Positions 53,066-61,483 of a DNA stretch of 64,000 nucleotides are shown piece by piece; position 1 is the first letter of the stretch; each line of letters begins with the position of its first letter. Source of the stretch: Polyangiaceae bacterium (GTDB lineage Bacteria > Myxococcota_A > Polyangia > Polyangiales > Polyangiaceae). The position numbers and the translations under genes are program-made. The stretch is from contig JAHBVY010000001.1 in the NCBI GenBank assembly GCA_019637265.1, positions 992,001 to 1,056,000 on the forward strand, given 5' to 3'. Below the pieces are notes generated by a model that was not told the DNA's origin, did not search any database, and saw only the letters and a list, made by a program, of their open reading frames with translations.

Positions 53066-54352
53066 ATGCGATTGACCACACTCCCTCTGTTGCTCGTCAC
53101 TACTGGCACCCTGATGGCCGTCGCCTGTGGCTCGGATGGCGATGATGGGAAGCAGGGCGGCAACCAAATCTCTGGTGGCTCTGGCGGTAGCTCCGCCAGC
53201 GGGGGCAATGGAGGCTCATCGGCCGATGGCGGTACATCCGCGAACGGCGGGAGCGCCGCCGACTCGTTCGGCGGCAGCATCCACATCGACGCGGGCGGCA
53301 GCGGTGGCTCCGGCGGGCTGAACCCCGACTCGGGCTGCGCGTCGGAGAGCGTCAGCGGTGACCGCGTGCCGGCGAACATGCTGTTCGTGATCGACCGCTC
53401 GGGCAGCATGAAGTGCAACCCGCCGCCCACGCAGGACAGCAACCAGTGCGAGAGCCGCCCGGAGAAGCTGAACCCAGCCATCAACTCGAAGTGGGAGGAC
53501 ACGCGGCTCGCGCTCGAAGCAGCGCTCGAGCAGCTCTCCGCCCAGCCGAACATCTCCGTCGGCGTGAACATGTTCCCCCGCGACTCGCAGTGCGCGGTGA
53601 CGGGCACCCCGAACATCCAGGTGAACCCGCTGGATGCCACTCAGCTCGCGGGCATCAAGGCCTTCTTCGGCACGGTGGATCCCGCCGGGCGCACGCCCCT
53701 CGCCGGCGCGTCCATCCTGTCGTACGGGCACCTGCTCAACCAGCTGCGGGCAGGCAACCTGCCCGGCAACAAGTTCATCGTGCTCATCACGGACGGCTTC
53801 GAGACCTGCGCGCCGAGCGAGCTCGACAAGCTGGTCAACGTGGACGTGCCGAACGCCACCTCGCTCAACTTCCGCACCTTCGTGATCGGTGCGCCCGGGA
53901 GCGAGGGCGCGCGCTCACTGCTCTCGCAGATCGCCAAGGCGGGCGGCACCGCCGCCAGCAGCAGCTGCGTGGCGGATCCAGGTGGCAACCCGGAGGTGGG
54001 TGATTGCCACTTCGACCTGACCAACGTGAGCACCCCGCAAGACTTCGCTGACCAGCTCTCGCAAGCGCTGGAGCAGATCAGCGGCAGCGTGCTCACCTGC
54101 GAGTTCGACATCCCGCGCAGCCCCACGGGTGGCGAAGTGGACCTGAACAAGGTCAACGTCAAGGTCACCCCCGATGGGCAGACACCCATCGACCTGGAGA
54201 AGGACACCGCCAACTGCGAGACCACGGCGAACGGCTGGCAGTACAACGCCGAGGGCACCAAGATCGTCCTGTGCGGCGCGGCGTGCGACACGGCGAAGGA
54301 GCCCGGCAGCTCGGTGCAGATCGTGCTCGGTTGCCCCAGCGTCATCAAGTAG
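53066..54352 (+). CDS. von Willebrand factor A-domain lipoprotein
   Basis: The 428-residue product has a signal with lipobox LMAVAC near residue 21, a Gly/Ser-rich linker (about 28-85), then a VWA domain: MLFVIDRSGSMKCN (MIDAS DxSxS), GRTPLAGAS (MIDAS Thr) and KFIVLITDGFETC (MIDAS Asp), so metal binding is likely. Ten or more cysteines suggest disulfides in the exported protein. The start at 53066 has GAAGGAG upstream, and TGGTAGTCT at 53008-53016 is a possible -10 region. A 14-base duplication spans the stop. Confidence 0.87.
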   Translation: MRLTTLPLLLVTTGTLMAVACGSDGDDGKQGGNQISGGSGGSSASGGNGGSSADGGTSANGGSAADSFGGSIHIDAGGSGGSGGLNPDSGCASESVSGDRVPANMLFVIDRSGSMKCNPPPTQDSNQCESRPEKLNPAINSKWEDTRLALEAALEQLSAQPNISVGVNMFPRDSQCAVTGTPNIQVNPLDATQLAGIKAFFGTVDPAGRTPLAGASILSYGHLLNQLRAGNLPGNKFIVLITDGFETCAPSELDKLVNVDVPNATSLNFRTFVIGAPGSEGARSLLSQIAKAGGTAASSSCVADPGGNPEVGDCHFDLTNVSTPQDFADQLSQALEQISGSVLTCEFDIPRSPTGGEVDLNKVNVKVTPDGQTPIDLEKDTANCETTANGWQYNAEGTKIVLCGAACDTAKEPGSSVQIVLGCPSVIK

Positions 54353-54373
54353 CCGCGTCGTCATCAAGTAGCC
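54341..54373. repeat. 14-base direct duplication across a stop codon
   Basis: GTCATCAAGTAGCC is repeated at 54341-54354 and 54360-54373. The first copy contains the VWA gene's stop (TAG); the second lies just outside, so it is a local duplication that leaves the protein unchanged. Confidence 0.9.
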
Positions 54374-54507
54374 AGCATCGCGGCGCGGCGCGACCCTGCG
54401 CGCCGAACCTCGGTGCTGGGTGACTCGCCGAACCGCACACGACCGTCGCCTCTGAGTTCCCCTCCAATATGAGGGGACTGCTCGTGAGGCGGCGGTTCTT
54501 TCTATGG

Positions 54508-55767
54508 ATGGCAAGCATCAGGTCTCGGGTTGAAGAGCGGGTTGGACGGCACCGCGCTCGAGTAGCGCCGCGCGTTCAGCGCTTGGGTCCCTCGTCGTTC
54601 GCGCTCGGGTGGATGGCAGCGTGCTGGGTCGCCTGCGCGAGCCCAGCGGCGCCACCTCGAGCGGCCACCGGCGCTTCCCCCACGCCACCTCGACAGGTCA
54701 GTCAGCCGCCTCATCAGCTCACCCCGGTCCCGAGCTCGGCGCCGAGTCCGGAGCCACGAGCGGTGCCCGGCGAGCCAGCGCTCGGCGCCGTGACACCCGA
54801 GCCCGAGCCCCCGCTACCCGAGATCGAGTGGGTGGTGGAGCCGCCCCACCTGCCCGGCGCGCGCCCGCGACCCGAAGGCCGCGTGGCGGCGGCGGGTCAC
54901 GACGAGGACTTGGCGCGCTGGAACCTGGGCGGTGTGAGTGATCCTGATTACCCGTCGAGCCGCGCCAACTACCACCCAGGCGCGCGCGTGGTGGTCGACG
55001 TCGCCCAGGTCACGGGCGGCCTCCCCAAGACCGCGCCGCGCGGCCAAGGCCCACGCAAGCCGAGCGAGCAAGGCCTGTTGGCTCACGCGCGGAAATGGGG
55101 CTACTGGCCCTTCCGCATCTGCTTCGAAGCCGCCGTACGCCGTACGCCGACCGCCCACGGCCAAACGAAGCTGCGGCTGGTCTTGAACGCCGCGGGGAAG
55201 GTGGTGCACAGCGAGCTTCTGGGGAGCGCGCTGGATGATGAGGCGGCTGCCTGTCTAGCCCAGGCGGCGCGTGACTACCGTCCCTTCAGCCCGGCCCCGG
55301 GCCGCCGCGTGCAGCTCGAGCTCAGCGTGAAGCTGTGGCCCGGGGACGCGCCGCTGCCTTTCCTCGCGGAATCAGAGCAGCGCGCCGCGCTCGCCAGCGA
55401 GAACCCAGGGCAGCTCTCGGCGGAGGCGCTGCTCGCGGCGAGCGAGCCGGCGCTCGCCGCGAGCCGACGCTGCTTCGCGGAGGGCGTGCAGCGCGATCCG
55501 GCGCTGTGGGGCAGGCTCCAGCTGGAGCTTCAGATCTTGCCGCGCGGCGGCGTGGCCAAGGTGCGCCAGAGCGACAGTCGCTTCCCCGATCCGAAGGTGG
55601 TGCGCTGCGTACGGCGCGCCTTCCGAGAAGTGCAGTACCCCGCGCCAGATGGGGGGCGCGTGACGTGGATGCTCGGGCTGCGCCTGCCAGCGCGACCCGC
55701 ACCCGAGCCTGAACCCTCACCTGACGCGACGGAGGTCGCCGAAGGTGGCTCCGCTCACGAGCCCTGA
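54508..55767 (+). CDS. Lipoprotein with two AgmX/PglI-like C-terminal domains
   Basis: The 419-residue product has a basic start, a lipobox-like WVACAS near residue 42, a Pro/Ala-rich linker, then two repeats of a TonB-C-like domain seen in myxobacterial AgmX and PglI proteins: FRICFEAAVRRTPTAHGQTK and VVHSELLGSALDDEAAACLA first, RRCFAEGVQRDPALWGRLQL and VRCVRRAFREVQYPAPDGGR second. AgmX-type proteins act in gliding motility, so an envelope role is likely. The start is uncertain: ATG 54508 precedes a copy of the dispersed repeat (54530-54556), and a later start is possible. Confidence 0.72.
   Translation: MASIRSRVEERVGRHRARVAPRVQRLGPSSFALGWMAACWVACASPAAPPRAATGASPTPPRQVSQPPHQLTPVPSSAPSPEPRAVPGEPALGAVTPEPEPPLPEIEWVVEPPHLPGARPRPEGRVAAAGHDEDLARWNLGGVSDPDYPSSRANYHPGARVVVDVAQVTGGLPKTAPRGQGPRKPSEQGLLAHARKWGYWPFRICFEAAVRRTPTAHGQTKLRLVLNAAGKVVHSELLGSALDDEAAACLAQAARDYRPFSPAPGRRVQLELSVKLWPGDAPLPFLAESEQRAALASENPGQLSAEALLAASEPALAASRRCFAEGVQRDPALWGRLQLELQILPRGGVAKVRQSDSRFPDPKVVRCVRRAFREVQYPAPDGGRVTWMLGLRLPARPAPEPEPSPDATEVAEGGSAHEP
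54530..54556 (+). repeat. TTGAAGAGC-GGTTGGACGGCACCG repeat at the start of a gene
   Basis: TTGAAGAGCGGGTTGGACGG (54530-54549) differs from copy B (44711-44730) at one base and runs on into GGCACCGCG as at 33313. It lies within the first codons of the AgmX-like gene as drawn, or upstream of it if the real start is later. Confidence 0.75.
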
Positions 55768-56152
55768 GCGCCGCTCAGCTCCATTGACCACCGATTCGGC
55801 CGTTCGGTCGCTCCCGGCGTCATGACGTCGCGCGGCCAGGCAGGGCCTGCGTGACGGCGACTGGGGCAGTGCGCCGCGGCGCGGTGCAGGCAAACCCCCC
55901 AAAAAACCCAGGGACCACTCCCTTCGAGACCCCGCCGTGCGTACCCGGACGCCAGACCCTCGCGTCGTCGATTCGCATCCAGGATCGTCGCGTGGCCGTG
56001 GCGCGCCCGCGATGGTCGCAATTCTAGCCACACTAGAAGCTAACAACGGGGGTTGGCCGATGGTGAGCGTTGTGGGAAGGTCCACCCGGCGGTCGTCGTA
56101 GGCCGCCCGAACGAGGGCTTGGATCTTGACCCGTTGAAGGAGGGTTTCGAGG
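55768..56152. other. Gene-free stretch with T/G-run repeat and operator-like palindrome
   Basis: No gene seen. AAACCCCCCAAAAAACCC (55892-55909), GGGGGTTGG (56048-56056) and the TTCTAG palindrome (56022-56038) are the only structures noted. Confidence 0.65.
56022..56038. promoter_or_regulatory. Operator-like inverted repeat upstream of the OmpA-like gene
   Basis: TTCTAG-CCACA-CTAGAA is a perfect 6-base inverted repeat, 115 bases before the ATG. CTAG is rare in this GC-rich sequence, so the pair stands out. Confidence 0.5.
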
Positions 56153-57004
56153 ATGCGTGTTTCGCAACTGAACTGGACTGCTGCATTGCTGTGTGCCCTG
56201 GGTGGCACCGCGCTCATGGGGTGTACCGCCGAGGCAACCATCGGTGGGCGCGTGAACACGCCACCACCCGCGGTCCCTGCAGACAGCGACGGCGATGGGA
56301 TCCTGGATCCGGACGACAAGTGCCCCAACGACAAAGAGGATGGTCTGCCGCCCGATCCAAATGACGGCTGCCCCAACCTCGACGCTGACGGCGATGGCAT
56401 CCCGATCCCGCAAGACAAGTGCCCCAACGAGCCGGAGACGGTGAACGGCTTCGAGGATGACGATGGCTGCCCCGACACGCCGCCGCTCGTCGCCGTGACC
56501 GACACCGAGGTGAAGATCGCGGAGAAGATCTTGTTCGCGCACAACTCGGCGACCATCGAGCAGAGCTCACTCAAGATCGTCGACGCGGTGGCGGACGCGC
56601 TCAAGGCGCACCCGGACATCCAGCTCGTCGAGGTGGGTGGCCACGCCTCCGCTCAAGGCGACCCGATGTACAACCGCACCCTCACGCAGAAACGGGTGGA
56701 CGCGGTGATGTCAGCGCTCACCGAGCGCGGCATCGCGAAGGATCGCCTGATGGCGCAGGGCTATGGGCTCTACTGCGTGCTCGACGCCGGCACCACGGAG
56801 GAGGCGCACGAGAAGAACCGCCGCGTGGAGTTCAAGATCTTGCAGCGCGCCGGCAAGGACACGGGCGTGCCGCGCGGCTGCGACGCGGCGGCCAAGGCGG
56901 GCATCGCGCTGAAGAAGCTCCCCGCGCCCAAGCCCTACACCGCGCCGACGCCGGACACCTCCACGCCGGCCCCCAGCGGCAAGGGCGCTGGCTTCAAGAA
57001 GTGA
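56153..57004 (+). CDS. OmpA-family lipoprotein with thrombospondin type 3 repeats
   Basis: The 283-residue product has a signal with lipobox LMGC (near residue 24), then two calcium-binding thrombospondin type 3 units (DSDGDGILDPDDKCPN and DADGDGIPIPQDKCPNE), and an OmpA-like peptidoglycan-binding domain (about 120-245) with ILFAHNSATIEQSSLKIVDA, VGGHASAQGDPMYNRTLTQK and the Arg of KNRRVEFKI. It should tie the outer membrane to the cell wall. GGAGG lies a little upstream of the ATG. A strong terminator follows. Confidence 0.92.
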   Translation: MRVSQLNWTAALLCALGGTALMGCTAEATIGGRVNTPPPAVPADSDGDGILDPDDKCPNDKEDGLPPDPNDGCPNLDADGDGIPIPQDKCPNEPETVNGFEDDDGCPDTPPLVAVTDTEVKIAEKILFAHNSATIEQSSLKIVDAVADALKAHPDIQLVEVGGHASAQGDPMYNRTLTQKRVDAVMSALTERGIAKDRLMAQGYGLYCVLDAGTTEEAHEKNRRVEFKILQRAGKDTGVPRGCDAAAKAGIALKKLPAPKPYTAPTPDTSTPAPSGKGAGFKK

Positions 57005-57052
57005 GCTGGTGACAGCCGAAGGCCGCGCTCACTGAGTGAGCAACGGCAGTTG

Positions 57053-57083
57053 AACAGGGCACTTCGGTGCCCTGTTTGGCGTT
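57053..57083 (+). terminator. Rho-independent terminator with TTCG loop
   Basis: AACAGGGCAC (57053-57062) pairs perfectly with GTGCCCTGTT (57067-57076) around the very stable TTCG loop, followed by TGGCGTTTTGTT. It lies 49 bases after the OmpA-like gene's stop. Confidence 0.92.
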
Positions 57084-57352
57084 TTGTTCCTCCAGCATCC
57101 CGTATGGGAACGCCCAGAGCTGCCACGGGGCGACCTTGGAGGACCCTGACTGCTCTTCGTTTGGGGGTTGGCTAACAGTAGCGCACGATCTGAGACGCTC
57201 GCAGCGCGCTCTGACAGGCGCCTGGAGTGCCCGACGCGCGGCACCCAAGCGGCCCAGACCTCGCGTCGCCAGCATTTTCCACATGTCAACTTCTAGTAGA
57301 GAGCAGCGGAGACGAGGCGCGCGCGGTGACCAAGCAATGGCGACAAAAAGGC

Positions 57353-57384
57353 GATGGGCCAGGCGCCTTCACGCCTGGCCCATC
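57353..57384 (-). terminator. Rho-independent terminator of the Gly/Thr-rich lipoprotein gene
   Basis: GATGGGCCAGGCG (57353-57365) pairs with CGCCTGGCCCATC (57372-57384). On the minus strand it is followed by GCCTTTTTG. It lies 46 bases after the stop at 57431 and shares its GATGGGCC base with the orphan terminator at 19625. Confidence 0.85.
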
Positions 57385-57430
57385 TTCATGCCCTGGTAGA
57401 GGCTGCTACACCCCTACACTCGGTGCACCC

Positions 57431-58672
57431 TCAGGGGCTGGTGCCAGCCGCACCACCCGTGGCACCACCGACGCCGCCGGTACCAGCCGTACCGCCAGTG
57501 CCCGCCGTACCACCGGTGCCGCCAGCGCCAGCCGTGCCGCCGGTGCCACCCGTGCCGCCGGTGCCACCCGTGCCGCCGGTGCCACCCGTACCGCCGGTGC
57601 AGTCATCCAGCCGCGTCCAAGTGGTGGGGAGCCCAGAGATATTCCGGTCGACGCAGACGCCCTGACGACCCCAGAGCTGATCCACCTGCTGAGCGTTGAG
57701 ACCGGTGGCGCTCGTCAAAGCGAAGCAGTCCGAGTCGGGATCGTTGCAGCCACCGTTGCAGTCGCAGGTCTGGGAGCAGGAACCCAAGGCATCACCCTCG
57801 ACTGCCGGCAACGAACCGGGGGCGTTGAACTGGAGGCTGAGGAAGCACATCCCGTCCTGCGGACCACTCGTCGCCGAACCGCAAGCGCCAGGGGTGATGA
57901 TGTCACCCACCACGCACAGGCGCGTGCAGGTGCCCGTCGGCTCGCCGCCCGTGAGGCAGAAGCCAGCGCACGGGTCGTTGGTGGAGGTGCAGGGCGAGCC
58001 CAGCGGCAGCCCGGTGGACGCCGTGTCGGTGCAGTAGCCGCTCTCCGGATCGCAGAAGCCCGGGCCACACTCCGAGTCGTTGCGACACAAGGGCAAGCAG
58101 CTCGAGCGAGAGAAATCGATCTCCGTTCCGGTGGTATCCGGGTAACAGCCCAGGTTGTCACGCCCGTGGCACTTGTAGGGGTCGAACAGCTCGCCGCTCG
58201 GCACGTTCGCCTCGCCGTAGGTGCAGCTCTCGTAGCAGAGCCCAGTGGTCTGGCCGGAACCGATCAGGCAGTTACCCGTGACGCCGCAGTCCGCATCGGA
58301 GCCACACTCCTTGGTGCACATGCCGCTGCCGATGCCGCTAGGCCCAGGCGGGATGCACTCGAAGTCCGGCGCACAATCGCCGTCCGTGGCGCAGGTAGCG
58401 CCGAGCGCCGTCTGCTCAGGGGTGGTGCCGCCAGAACCACCGTTACCCGTACCGCCCGTGCCGCCTGCACCCGTGCCCGCGGTGCCGCCAGAGCCTCCCG
58501 CGGCAGAGCCACCAGTCGCCGCCGTGCCGCCGGACGCCGCCGTGCCGCCCGAGCCCGCAACCGTACCGCCGCTGCCGCCGGTCCCCTTCTTGTCGTCGTC
58601 GTCACCGCCGCAGCCGCTGATACCAGCCGCAAGCAGCGCAGCGACGCTCACCCAAGGTAGCAAATTCTTCAT
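57431..58672 (-). CDS. Cys-rich lipoprotein with Gly/Thr-rich ends
   Basis: The 413-residue product has a signal with lipobox ISGC near residue 20, a Gly/Ser/Ala/Thr-rich linker (about 27-90) and a Cys-rich middle (about 90-360) with short CxxDxDC-like units such as CATDGDCAPDFECIPPG, CGSDADCGVTGNC and CRNDSECGPGFCDP. Such units are common in secreted myxobacterial proteins and may bind calcium. The C-terminus is a tandem Gly-Gly-Thr repeat (GGTGGTGGTGGT and variants). The start is ATG 58672; an upstream TTG is possible. A matched terminator lies downstream. Confidence 0.82.
   Translation of the reverse strand: MKNLLPWVSVAALLAAGISGCGGDDDDKKGTGGSGGTVAGSGGTAASGGTAATGGSAAGGSGGTAGTGAGGTGGTGNGGSGGTTPEQTALGATCATDGDCAPDFECIPPGPSGIGSGMCTKECGSDADCGVTGNCLIGSGQTTGLCYESCTYGEANVPSGELFDPYKCHGRDNLGCYPDTTGTEIDFSRSSCLPLCRNDSECGPGFCDPESGYCTDTASTGLPLGSPCTSTNDPCAGFCLTGGEPTGTCTRLCVVGDIITPGACGSATSGPQDGMCFLSLQFNAPGSLPAVEGDALGSCSQTCDCNGGCNDPDSDCFALTSATGLNAQQVDQLWGRQGVCVDRNISGLPTTWTRLDDCTGGTGGTGGTGGTGGTGGTGGTAGAGGTGGTAGTGGTAGTGGVGGATGGAAGTSP
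57520..57605. repeat. Tandem repeat coding for Gly-Gly-Thr
   Basis: Units of nine bases (GGTGCCACC and GGTGCCGCC forms) repeat through the 3' end of the lipoprotein gene. The region is prone to slippage, so its length may differ between strains. It is coding sequence and not a CRISPR array. Confidence 0.7.
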
Positions 58673-59082
58673 GTTTCCCAAGTCTCCTCAAGTGGTCATG
58701 TGGCCGTCACGCTAACCTGATACCGCTGGCAGCGCCCCTGCCCCGAGGGCTCGATCCTTAGGGGGACCTCACCGCTCGAGCCTGACCCGTCGTCCACACC
58801 GAGCGGCCGTTCGCCGCCGGTGGGGTCGCTTATCATGGGGGGACCACGTCTCCAAGACCGATCTGACGTAGGCTGACTGAGCAGACGGGCAGGCGCCAGG
58901 GGAAACCGCCGGAGGTCTACGCCGGGACCGCTCGCGTTTTCATGGGCTAGCAGAGCAGCGAGTGGCTCCGGCGCGTCGCGCCGAACAGCCGGTTTCAACT
59001 AGCGGCCCTGCTAGGGATCCGCTACACATCGCGCCCCGACGTGGCGTTGCCCGCCGCGTCAGCCCCCCAGGCGGGAGGCACC
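58673..59082. other. Gene-free stretch before tRNA-Lys
   Basis: I see no gene, strong hairpin or repeat here. It must hold the promoters of the lipoprotein gene (leftward) and tRNA-Lys (rightward), but I could not place them. Confidence 0.6.
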
Positions 59083-59155
59083 GGGCTGATAGCTCAGTCG
59101 GTAGAGCAGTGGATTTTTAATCCATAGGTCCAGGGTTCGAGCCCCTGTCGGCCCA
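59083..59155 (+). tRNA. tRNA-Lys (anticodon TTT)
   Basis: Acceptor GGGCTGA pairs with TCGGCCC (one G-T pair). The D arm is GCTC with GAGC, the anticodon arm is GTGGA-TTTTTAA-TCCAT giving TTT at 59116-59118, and the T arm CAGGG-TTCGAGC-CCCTG pairs fully. The discriminator is A155 and CCA is not encoded (ACCC follows). Confidence 0.95.
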
Positions 59156-59247
59156 CCCGGTTCAGCAGACGAGGCAACCCCGAGCGCGGTGGGGCGCGCT
59201 CTCTGACTCCACCGAAGCCTCCTCGAGGAGGGGCGGGAGCACGAAGC

Positions 59248-59964
59248 ATGACGCACGCGAACACGGACGAAGCGACGACCAACCTCTCCGAGGAGCCGTC
59301 AGAGGAGCAAGCCCCGAAGAGCGCTGGGGCACTCTCCCCCGAGTTGGTGTCGCAGCGCTCCGTCCGTGAGGAGCTTCAGCGCGCCATCGATGAGCTACCG
59401 GAGGACACCGTCACCCTCGGTGATCTGCTCGATCGCTTCGGTAAGAGCGGCCTCTTGATGCTGACGGCGATGATGACGCTGGTCTTCCTCATCCCGGTCT
59501 CGATCCCAGGGGTGAGCACGGTGTTCGGCGCCGGCATCCTGATGATCGGGGTGAGCCGCGCGCTAAACCGCCCCATCTGGCTCCCGAAGCGCGTCATGAA
59601 CCGCCCGCTCTCGGTGGAGAAGCTGCGCCCGGGCCTCGAGCGGGGCCTCAAGTGGACCCGTCGGCTCGAGCGCATCAGCCGCGCCGGGCGGCTCACCCGC
59701 TTGGTGGACGGCCGCGCCGCCACCCTCTCCGGTGACCTCGCGCTGATCCTCGGCGCGGTGCTCTTGATGATGCCGTTTGGGCTCATACCCTTCAGCAACA
59801 CGCTGCCGGGCATCGCGCTCTTGTTCCTCGCCACCGGGATGATGCAGAGGGACGGCGGCGCCGTCCTGCTCGGTCACGCGATGAACATCGCGACCATCGT
59901 CTACTTCAGCGTCCTGATCGGCGGCGCTGGGTGGTCCATCCGCGCGCTCTTCGGCAGCGGCTGA
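59248..59964 (+). CDS. ExoD-family membrane protein
   Basis: The 238-residue protein has an acidic Ser/Glu-rich start, then ELPEDTVTLGDLLDRFGKSG and four hydrophobic segments (about 72-100, 168-186, 186-200 and 210-228), the layout of the ExoD family (exopolysaccharide synthesis). Motifs include LTAMMTLVFLIPVSIPGVST and MPFGLIPFSNTLPGIALLFL. ExoD affects polysaccharide export and alkali tolerance in rhizobia; its mechanism is not known. GGAGG is found ahead of the ATG. Confidence 0.87.
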   Translation: MTHANTDEATTNLSEEPSEEQAPKSAGALSPELVSQRSVREELQRAIDELPEDTVTLGDLLDRFGKSGLLMLTAMMTLVFLIPVSIPGVSTVFGAGILMIGVSRALNRPIWLPKRVMNRPLSVEKLRPGLERGLKWTRRLERISRAGRLTRLVDGRAATLSGDLALILGAVLLMMPFGLIPFSNTLPGIALLFLATGMMQRDGGAVLLGHAMNIATIVYFSVLIGGAGWSIRALFGSG

Positions 59965-59978
59965 GCCCGTCTGCGGCT

Positions 59979-59993
59979 ACGTCAGATACACTG
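59979..59993. repeat. GTCAG-N5-CTGAC palindrome, copy 9
   Basis: GTCAGATACACTGAC begins 15 bases after the ExoD stop. The composite T/G-run motif follows 65 bases later. Confidence 0.88.
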
Positions 59994-60057
59994 ACGGAGG
60001 TACCGCGGGGACGCCACGCTGCTCGAGCGCCTTCACGTCGCCACGCAACGCACTGCC

Positions 60058-60075
60058 AAACCCCCTAAAAAACCC
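60058..60075 (-). repeat. T-run/G-run motif of the composite repeat
   Basis: AAACCCCCTAAAAAACCC reads GGGTTTTTTAGGGGGTTT on the minus strand, close to 51214 (GGTTTTTTTTAGGGGGTTGG). It lies between the convergent ExoD and DUF4388 genes. Confidence 0.7.
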
Positions 60076-60151
60076 GCAGCAACGTGGCGCGCCTCGCACG
60101 TCTGTCTCGATGCTTCATCCGTGGCGCGTCGCTCATTGTCAGCCGCCCTGA

Positions 60152-61405
60152 TCACGCCCGGAGCTGCGTCACCCAACCGCTCACCTCGCGCTCCAGCTCC
60201 ACGTCGGCCCCGGCGCCGAGCGCGTTGCTCGCCGCGAACAGCGCGAAGCTGACGTACTCGTGGAGGCTCTGCTTCAAGAAGCGCTCGGGATCGGCCCCCC
60301 CCGAGACCATCACGCTGTTGTCCGCCACGCGCTGGGGATCGAGCGCGCCCGTCTCGATCGGGCCCGCGCCCATGAAGAGCACGTCGTACACACCTCCCCC
60401 CACCGCGAAGCTCGCGATGGACTGACGGAGGACGGTGCCCTTGCCGGCCGCGTCGGCCACCTGGTGAACCCGCTCGAGCACCAGGTTCGCGACCGCCACC
60501 ACCGCCATCGGGCCGCCGCTCATGCGCGGGGGGTGGAGCGTGACGTGCTTGGACTGGAGCATCGCGTACACGTCCTTGGTGGTGGCGAACTCGCCTCGCC
60601 CCGTGGCACGACCGAGCTCCTCGATGCTCTGCGCGCCGTCGATCGCCTCCCAGGTGGTGAGGAACTCCTCATCCGGGGTGCCCCGGGAGGGCTCCTTCTG
60701 GGGCACGTGGTCCGACGACGGGATCCGCGCGCGGAAGTAGCGCATCTCGTCGAGGCGGGTGACGCCATCCATCAAGAGCGCGTTGGCGCTCACCGTGTGG
60801 TGGGAAGCGAGGCGCGCCTCGTCGAAGCCATCCAGGAAGAAGAAGGTGCCGTCGCTGACCGTGAAGGTCGCGAACACGATCTCGTCGATCTGCTTGCCGA
60901 TCAGCTTGTACAGCCGCTCCTCACTGATGAGGCCCAGCTCGATCGCCGCCTGACCGAAGCGCGCGCCCGACCGCACCCGCTCCATGATCGCCTCGTGCTG
61001 CGCCTCATCGATCGCGCCGAAGCGGTACATCACCATCCCGAGGCGCTCGTCGTCCACCGTGGTCTGCGCCCCCACCACGTTACCGCTATCGAAGAAAATG
61101 ACCCGCGACGACTCCCCGTCGAGCACGATGAGTTCCCCACGCCAGCCTGTCTGACCGATCAGAGCCAGCACGTCGCACAGCGTGCCGGGCGCCGTGATTT
61201 CGCCAGCTAGCTTGACGATGGCGCCATCCTCGGCGTCGCGGCGGCCGTCTTCCCCCGTGAAGCGCATCATCACCACGTGCCCCGGCGCCGGGAGGATGCG
61301 GTACGCGCCCTCGCGCGCTCGCAGGCGCTGGCTCGCCGTGGTGCCGATGGGGTGAACCACCCCCTGAGGGTCGATCCGAACCAGCTCGGCGCGTGCGTCT
61401 CTCAT
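60152..61405 (-). CDS. DUF4388-domain protein
   Basis: The 417-residue protein carries a DUF4388 (PATAN-like) domain near residues 68-195: GEITAPGTLCDVLALIGQTG, WRGELIVLDGESSRVIFFDS and GNVVGAQTTVDDERLGMVMY, then RFGQAAIELGLISEERLYKL and DEIVFATFTVSDGTFFFLDG. Such domains are frequent in myxobacteria and are thought to link to signalling. The C-terminal 200 residues are helical and unassigned. No ribosome site is clear; TAAGCT lies nine bases before the ATG. Confidence 0.82.
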   Translation of the reverse strand: MRDARAELVRIDPQGVVHPIGTTASQRLRAREGAYRILPAPGHVVMMRFTGEDGRRDAEDGAIVKLAGEITAPGTLCDVLALIGQTGWRGELIVLDGESSRVIFFDSGNVVGAQTTVDDERLGMVMYRFGAIDEAQHEAIMERVRSGARFGQAAIELGLISEERLYKLIGKQIDEIVFATFTVSDGTFFFLDGFDEARLASHHTVSANALLMDGVTRLDEMRYFRARIPSSDHVPQKEPSRGTPDEEFLTTWEAIDGAQSIEELGRATGRGEFATTKDVYAMLQSKHVTLHPPRMSGGPMAVVAVANLVLERVHQVADAAGKGTVLRQSIASFAVGGGVYDVLFMGAGPIETGALDPQRVADNSVMVSGGADPERFLKQSLHEYVSFALFAASNALGAGADVELEREVSGWVTQLRA

Positions 61406-61483
61406 GCTGGCAAGAGCTTATCCCAGAGCGCTACAGGGTTTCCTGTTTATCGCGCTAAAACCGCCGCTAGGACGACGAACGGT

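Larger units (their letters stand above)
57005..57430. other. Gene-free stretch between convergent genes, holding two terminators
   Basis: No gene seen. It holds the OmpA-side terminator (57053), the facing terminator of the lipoprotein gene (57353) and a TTTGGGGGTTGG motif (57160-57171). Confidence 0.7.

Noticed and set aside
57520-58660. CRISPR-like appearance of short tandem units
   Set aside because: Units are 9 bases, in frame and code for Gly-Gly-Thr; there are no spacers and no cas genes.
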